From assembly GCA_037783545.1 (NCBI GenBank), contig JBBELK010000622.1, positions 186,001-250,000 of the forward strand: a stretch of 64,000 nt of DNA, read 5' to 3'. Positions 51,001 to 57,000 of the stretch are shown here, one piece after another (positions within the stretch are counted from its first letter, which is position 1; the number at the start of each line of letters is the position of its first letter). Under the pieces are notes generated by a model. The model was given only the letters and a program-made list of their open reading frames with translations. It was not told the origin of the DNA and ran no database searches. The DNA comes from Henricia sp. BOLD:AAB3569. Lineage: Eukaryota; Echinodermata; Asteroidea; Spinulosida; Echinasteridae. A program made the position numbers and the translations under genes.

Positions 51001-54000
51001 TTTCCAATGTGACTCGAGTAGAGTCTCAGTCACGAAAATTGTTACTCGAGTCCACGACTGACTCGAGTACTACAACACTGGGGACACCGTATACCAACTT
51101 CATGGAATGACCCAGATGTCAACACATGGTCCCCACACTTACTGTTCTGCATTTTTGATGAAATTCTTGATTGATGATCCGCGATTGGTGGTTGTAGCTT
51201 TACCTCCAAGACCAACAACAATGGCAGTTAGAACAGCACTCTTCCCACCTTCATGAAAGAAGCACAAGAGATATTTCAAAAATTACTCTACGCACCAGGC
51301 ATATTTCCTCAAAACAGAAATGAGCGTGATCCAAGTCCGTCCCTCACGCGTGAGGGACGGAATTCAAGAGACAAATGCCTTTCCTTAGTCAACAACAAAT
51401 GTGAACCTGTTTGTTTACCTACTACTGATGTTAATACACACACCCAGTTTATCACATGTTAAAATTGACTTTACAGTTTTATGCGGAGGTTGTTTTTATA
51501 TCAAATACCATCATCAGAACTGTATTCCACAGAAAACCATTGCCTAGTTGCCGACTGTGATATTTCAACAGGTGAAAGTTATCTGTTGGAATATGGCGAT
51601 GAAAAAGAATGGCATCTCATAAGCATCTCTTTTAAATTGGCCCCTGTTCAGTTTGCAAATTCAAACTTAAAGGAAGGCTGGAACTTGTGCAGAAATCGGT
51701 GGATGAAGCATCCTTGATGATCCTTGTGAAAAAAAGATCGTCAAAATGTCCCGTAAATACACCGAGCAAAAATATAAACGCCCCATGTAAATTATTTATG
51801 TAACATGAAATGGGCGGTCCTAAATGAGCTAATGTCTGCTAATTGTACAAATTGGTTATTCTAACGGACAGTAATCTGTAGCATATTGAACAACAAAATG
51901 AATTTTGTATGATTTAATATATTTTGCAACCCCTAAGGCTAATAAATGTTTCAAAGTGTCACATGGGGCGTTTATAATTTTGTGTAACTACAAAAGCTTA
52001 AAATGAATAAAAACGGTCAATAGTCAAGTTATACGCTTTACCAGCCGTTCACTATCGTGCGAGACACACGACTTTTTCGGAAGCGATTCACTCTTCACTT
52101 GGTAGCTTTTGCTTCGGATATCTCTCATTTTCTACTGGACAGCCCGGATCACTGAATGGGGTTTTTCCCGTTTTCTGTAGAGGAGCTGACATTTCTGGTT
52201 TGTCTTCATGAACGTACAACTGTAGTTCTGCGTGGAGCTAGAGTAGGTGTACAGACTAAAACACCTAATGACGAAACACATACGGCGGTCTGGCTGCACG
52301 AACCACGGCACTGTACCGCGGGAGAGTCAAGTCAAGTCGACCGTTTCGATTGTTCCGATTTTCAACACTTTTAACACTTTTAACACTTAACAATCCGAAC
52401 AAATACGATAAAAATCGGACTACCGTAGTTGGCAAGTATGCTGTCGAATGATTCACAATATCGCACGAAAATGTATGTATGATCTGAATACAGTGCATTG
52501 GAAATAATCATCTGTGATCGCACCACACACTAGTCATGCATGTGTTTGTATGTACACAACATACAGCGGTGGCCAAGAGGGGTATACCCAATTGCTCAAT
52601 TGCGATAGCCCCCTAGTGTTTTTCCAGTCGTTTTTATGCTACATGTACGTGCTCACGCGCTGTATTGCTTGGATGGTGAATTGCATGTACCCGGAACATA
52701 TAGACGAAGGAATTGTTTAGAAAACGGCCACACTCACGTATACGCACACAGCGGTACAGTCTTGGCAATATGTACTGTGATAGCGCTGGTTGATCGATCG
52801 CTCGATCGTCTGATCGTGCGTTGCGTGTACGGTACAGGTACGGTGCGTGCGTGCGTTGTGACAAGTTGGTCTGTGGCTACGTAATTGGGCCTAAAACAAG
52901 TACGTGCACGGTGTGCACGTAAATACAAATCCTTACACGCACAGATAAAAAAGTACATGCACCAGTGCATGCGTGCACCCGTCTAAATCGAACCCTGACG
53001 GCAGGGTGATATGAAGAGAATTTGGATACCTCAGTGGTATTCCGTTGTTTTTATGCACTGGACATGTGACCCTTCTGGATCAATGAAATTGAAGTATTCT
53101 AAGACGGGATATAACAATTCAGTTTGCGTCTCTTCACAGTAGTTAGGTCTTCGTAGGGCCCAATGGCTTGCCTGATTCTATTTACCAGTACATAAAACAA
53201 CCTACTCAAACTAGGGGAAAAACTACTTACTTCCATTTTGTCCCACAATGAAGTTCACATTTGGGCCAAAGTTGAAATCAAGACGCTTATGGCACATGAA
53301 ATTCTTGACACTAACATGTTCAATGATACCATATTCAGCCTCATTCATGTCACTCTGCAAAGAATAAAGAATAAATTACAAATATTTATAATGAAAAGCC
53401 GTCGGGAAAACTAGCAGACGGAAACTATCTGCTAGCTGTCAGAAGCTTTGCTGTCAGAAACTAGCAGACGGAAACTGTCTACTAGCTGACAGAAGCTTTG
53501 CTGTCAGAAACTAGCAGACGGAAACTGTCTGCTAGCTGTCGGAAGCTTTGCTGTCAGAAACTAGCAGACGGAAACTATCTGCTAGCTGTCGGAAGCTTTG
53601 CTGTCAGAAACTAGCAGATGGAAACTGTCTGCAGCTTTGCTGTCAGAAAACTAGCAGACGGAAACTATCTGCTAGCTGTCGGAAGCTTTGCTGTCAGAAA
53701 CTAGCAGACGGAAACTGTCTACTAGCTGACAGAAGCTTTGCTGTCAGAAACTAGCAGACGGAAACTGTCTGCTAGCTGCTTTGCTGTCAGAAACTAGCAG
53801 ACGTAAACTGTCTGCTAGCTGACAGAAGCTTTGCCATCAGAAACTAACAAACGGACACTGTCTGCTAGTTGACAGAAGCTTTGCTGTCAGAAACTAGCAG
53901 ACGGAAACTGTCTGCTAGCTGTCGGAAGCTTTGCTGTCAGAAACTAGCAGATGGAAACTGTCTGCTAGCTGACAGAAGCTTTGCCGTCAGAAACTAGCAG

Positions 54001-57000
54001 ACGGAAACTGTCTGCTAGCTGTCGGAAGCTTTGCTGTCAGAAACTAGCAGACGGAAACTGTCTGCTAGCTGTCAGAAGCTTTGCTGTCAGAAACTAGCAG
54101 ACGGAAACTGTCTGCTAGCTGTCAGAAGCTTTGCTGTCAGAAAACTAGCAGACGGAAACTGTCTGCTAGCTGTCGGAAGCTTTGCTGTCGGAAGCTTTGC
54201 TGTCAGAAACTAGCAGACGGACACTGTCTGCTAGCTGTCAGAAGCTTTGCTGTCAGAAAACTAGCAGACGGAAACTGTCTGCTAGCTGTCGGAAGCTTTG
54301 CTGTCAGAAACTAGCAGACGGAAACTGTCTGCTAGCTGTCAGAAGCTTTGCTGTCAGAAACTAGCAGATGGAAACTGTCTGCTAGCTGACAGAAGCTTTG
54401 CCGTCAGAAACTAGCAGATGGAAACTGTCTGCTAGCTGTCGGAAGCTTTGCTGTCAGAAACTAGCAGACGGAAACTGTCTGCTAGCTGTCAGAAGCTTTG
54501 CTGTCAGAAACTAGCAGACGGAAACTGTCTGCTAGCTGTCAGAAGCTTTGCTGTCAGAAAACTAGCAGACGGAAACTGTCTGCTAGCTGTCGGAAGCTTT
54601 GCTGTCGGAAGCTTTGCTGTCAGAAACTAGCAGATGGAAACTGTCTGCTAGCTGTCGGAAGCTTTGCTGTCAGAAACTAGCAGACGGAAACTGTCTGCTA
54701 GCTGTCAGAAGCTTTGCTGTCAGAAACTAGCAGACGGAAACTGTCTGCTAGCTGTCGGAAGCTTTGCTGTCAGAAAACTAGCAGACGGAAACTGTCTGCT
54801 AGCTGTCGGAAGCTTTGCTGTCGGAAGCTTTGCTGTCAGAAACTAGCAGATGGAAACTGTCTGCTAGCTGTCGGAAGCTTTGCTGTCAGAAACTAGCAGA
54901 CGGAAACTGTCTGCTAGCTGTCGGAAGCTTTGCTGTCAGAAGCTTTGCTGTCAGAAACTAGCAGACGGAAACTGTCTGCTAGCTGTCGGAAGCTTTGCTG
55001 TCGGAAGCTTTGCCGTCAGAAACTAGCAGACGGAAACTGTCTGCTAGCTGACAGAAGCTTTGCCATCAGAAACTAACAAACGGACACTGTCTGCTAGTTG
55101 ACAGAAGCTTTGCTGTCAGAAACTAGCAGACGGAAACTGTCTGCTAGCTGACAGAAGCTTTGCTGTCAGAAAACTAGCAGACGGAAACTGTCTGCTAGCT
55201 GTCGGAAGCTTTGCCGTCAGAAAACTAGCAGACGGAAACTGTCTGCTAGCCGACAGAAGCTTTGCTGTCAGAAACTAGCGGACGGAAACTGTCTGCTAGC
55301 TGACAGAAGCTTTGCTGTCAGAAAACTAGCAGACGGAAACTGTCTGCTAGCTGTCGGAAGCTTTGCCGTCAGAAAACTAGCAGACGGAAACTGTCTGCTA
55401 GCTGACAGAAGCTTTGCTGTTAGAAAACTAGCAGACGGAAACTGTCAGCTAGCTGTCAGAAGCTTTGCTGTCAGAAAACTAGCAGACGGAAACTGTCTGC
55501 AGCTTTGCTGTCAGAAAACTAGCAGACGGAAACTGTCTGCTAGCTGACAGAAGCTTTGTTGTCAGAAAACTAGCAGACGGAAACTGTCTGCTAGCTGACA
55601 GAAGCTTTGCTGTCAGAAAGCTAGCAGACGGTCAGAAAACTAGCAGACGGAAACTGTCTGCTAGCTGACAGAAGCTTTGTTGTCAGAAAACTAGCAGACG
55701 GAAACTGTCTGCTAGCTGTCAGAAGCTTTGCTGTCAGAAACTAGCAGACGGAAACTGTCCGCTAGCTGACAGAAGCTTTGTTGTCAGAAAACTAGCAGAC
55801 GGAAACTGTCTGCTAGCTGTCAGAAGCTTTGCTGTCAGAAAGCTAGCAGACGGAAACTGTCTGCTAGCTGACAGAAGCTTTGTCAGAAAACTAGCAGACG
55901 GAAACTGTCTGTTAGCTGACAGAAGCTTTGCTGTCAGAAACTAGCAGACGGAAACTGTCTGCTAGCCGACAGAAGCTTTGCTGTCAGAAACTAGCAGACG
56001 GAAACTGTCTGCTAGCTGTCGGAAGCTTTGCTGTCAGAAACTAGCAGACGGAAACTGTCTGCTAGCTGACAGAAGCTTTGCTGTCAGAAAACTAGCAGAC
56101 GGAAACTGTCTGCTAGGTGTCGGAAGCTTTGCCGTCAGAAAACTAGCAGACGGAAACTGTCTGCTAGCCGACAGAAGCTTTGCTGTCAGAAACTAGCGGA
56201 CGGAAACTGTCTGCTAGCTGACAGAAGCTTTGCTGTCAGAAAACTAGCAGACTGAAACTGTCTGCTAGCCGACAGAAGCTTTGCCGTCAGAAACTAGCAG
56301 ATGGAAACTGTCTGCTAGCTGACAGAAGCTTTGCTGTCAGAAAACTAGCAGACGGAAACTGTCTGCTAGCTGTCAGAAGCTTTGCTGTCAGAAACTAGCA
56401 GACGGAAACAGTCTGCAGCTTTGCTGTCAGAAAACTAGCAGACGGAAACTGTCTGCTAGCTGTCAGAAGCTTTGCTGTCAGAAACTAGCAGACGGAAACT
56501 GTCTGCTAGCTGACAGAAGCTTTGCCGTCAGAAACTAGTAGACAAAACGTGTTAAAGGGACACACCGGCTTATTGTTTAGATAATGTAGCAATCTAGCAA
56601 TCTAGCACCCTTGACAATAATTTTTCGATGGTCGTTGTGAAAAAAATTATCAAAATGTCACGTAATTAACTAGAAATGTTTAAAATTAACAAAAGAGAAA
56701 AATGTTGGGTTATACGCTTCACCAGCCGTCGCGATGTATTATGTATCATGTGTTTGTAAATAAAGGTGGCGTTTGATATGGGTCGACATGTTTTTAACCT
56801 CGATTCCTTGTTTTCCCCGACTCATCACACCTTGCATGATCCCTCAGGTCAGCGCCGACTCAAGGAAGCACATCAAACGCAACGTTTTGGTGTCTAGTAG
56901 CGCCCTCAATAGGCCTATGCTGTTTTTTCCTTCGGAAATTATTTATGGCCGCAAACGGGAAGCAAAAACAAGAAAATCTGAGATGTTCTTTGGTCCATAT

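Noticed and set aside
53548-56196. Series of 60-100 codon frames reading [16 protein letters not shown]-type repeats
   Set aside because: Translations of the 50-bp satellite; they begin and end with the array's small indels.
53398-56542. CRISPR-like array
   Set aside because: Repeats are contiguous without unique spacers, there are no cas genes, and the surrounding gene is a spliced animal gene.
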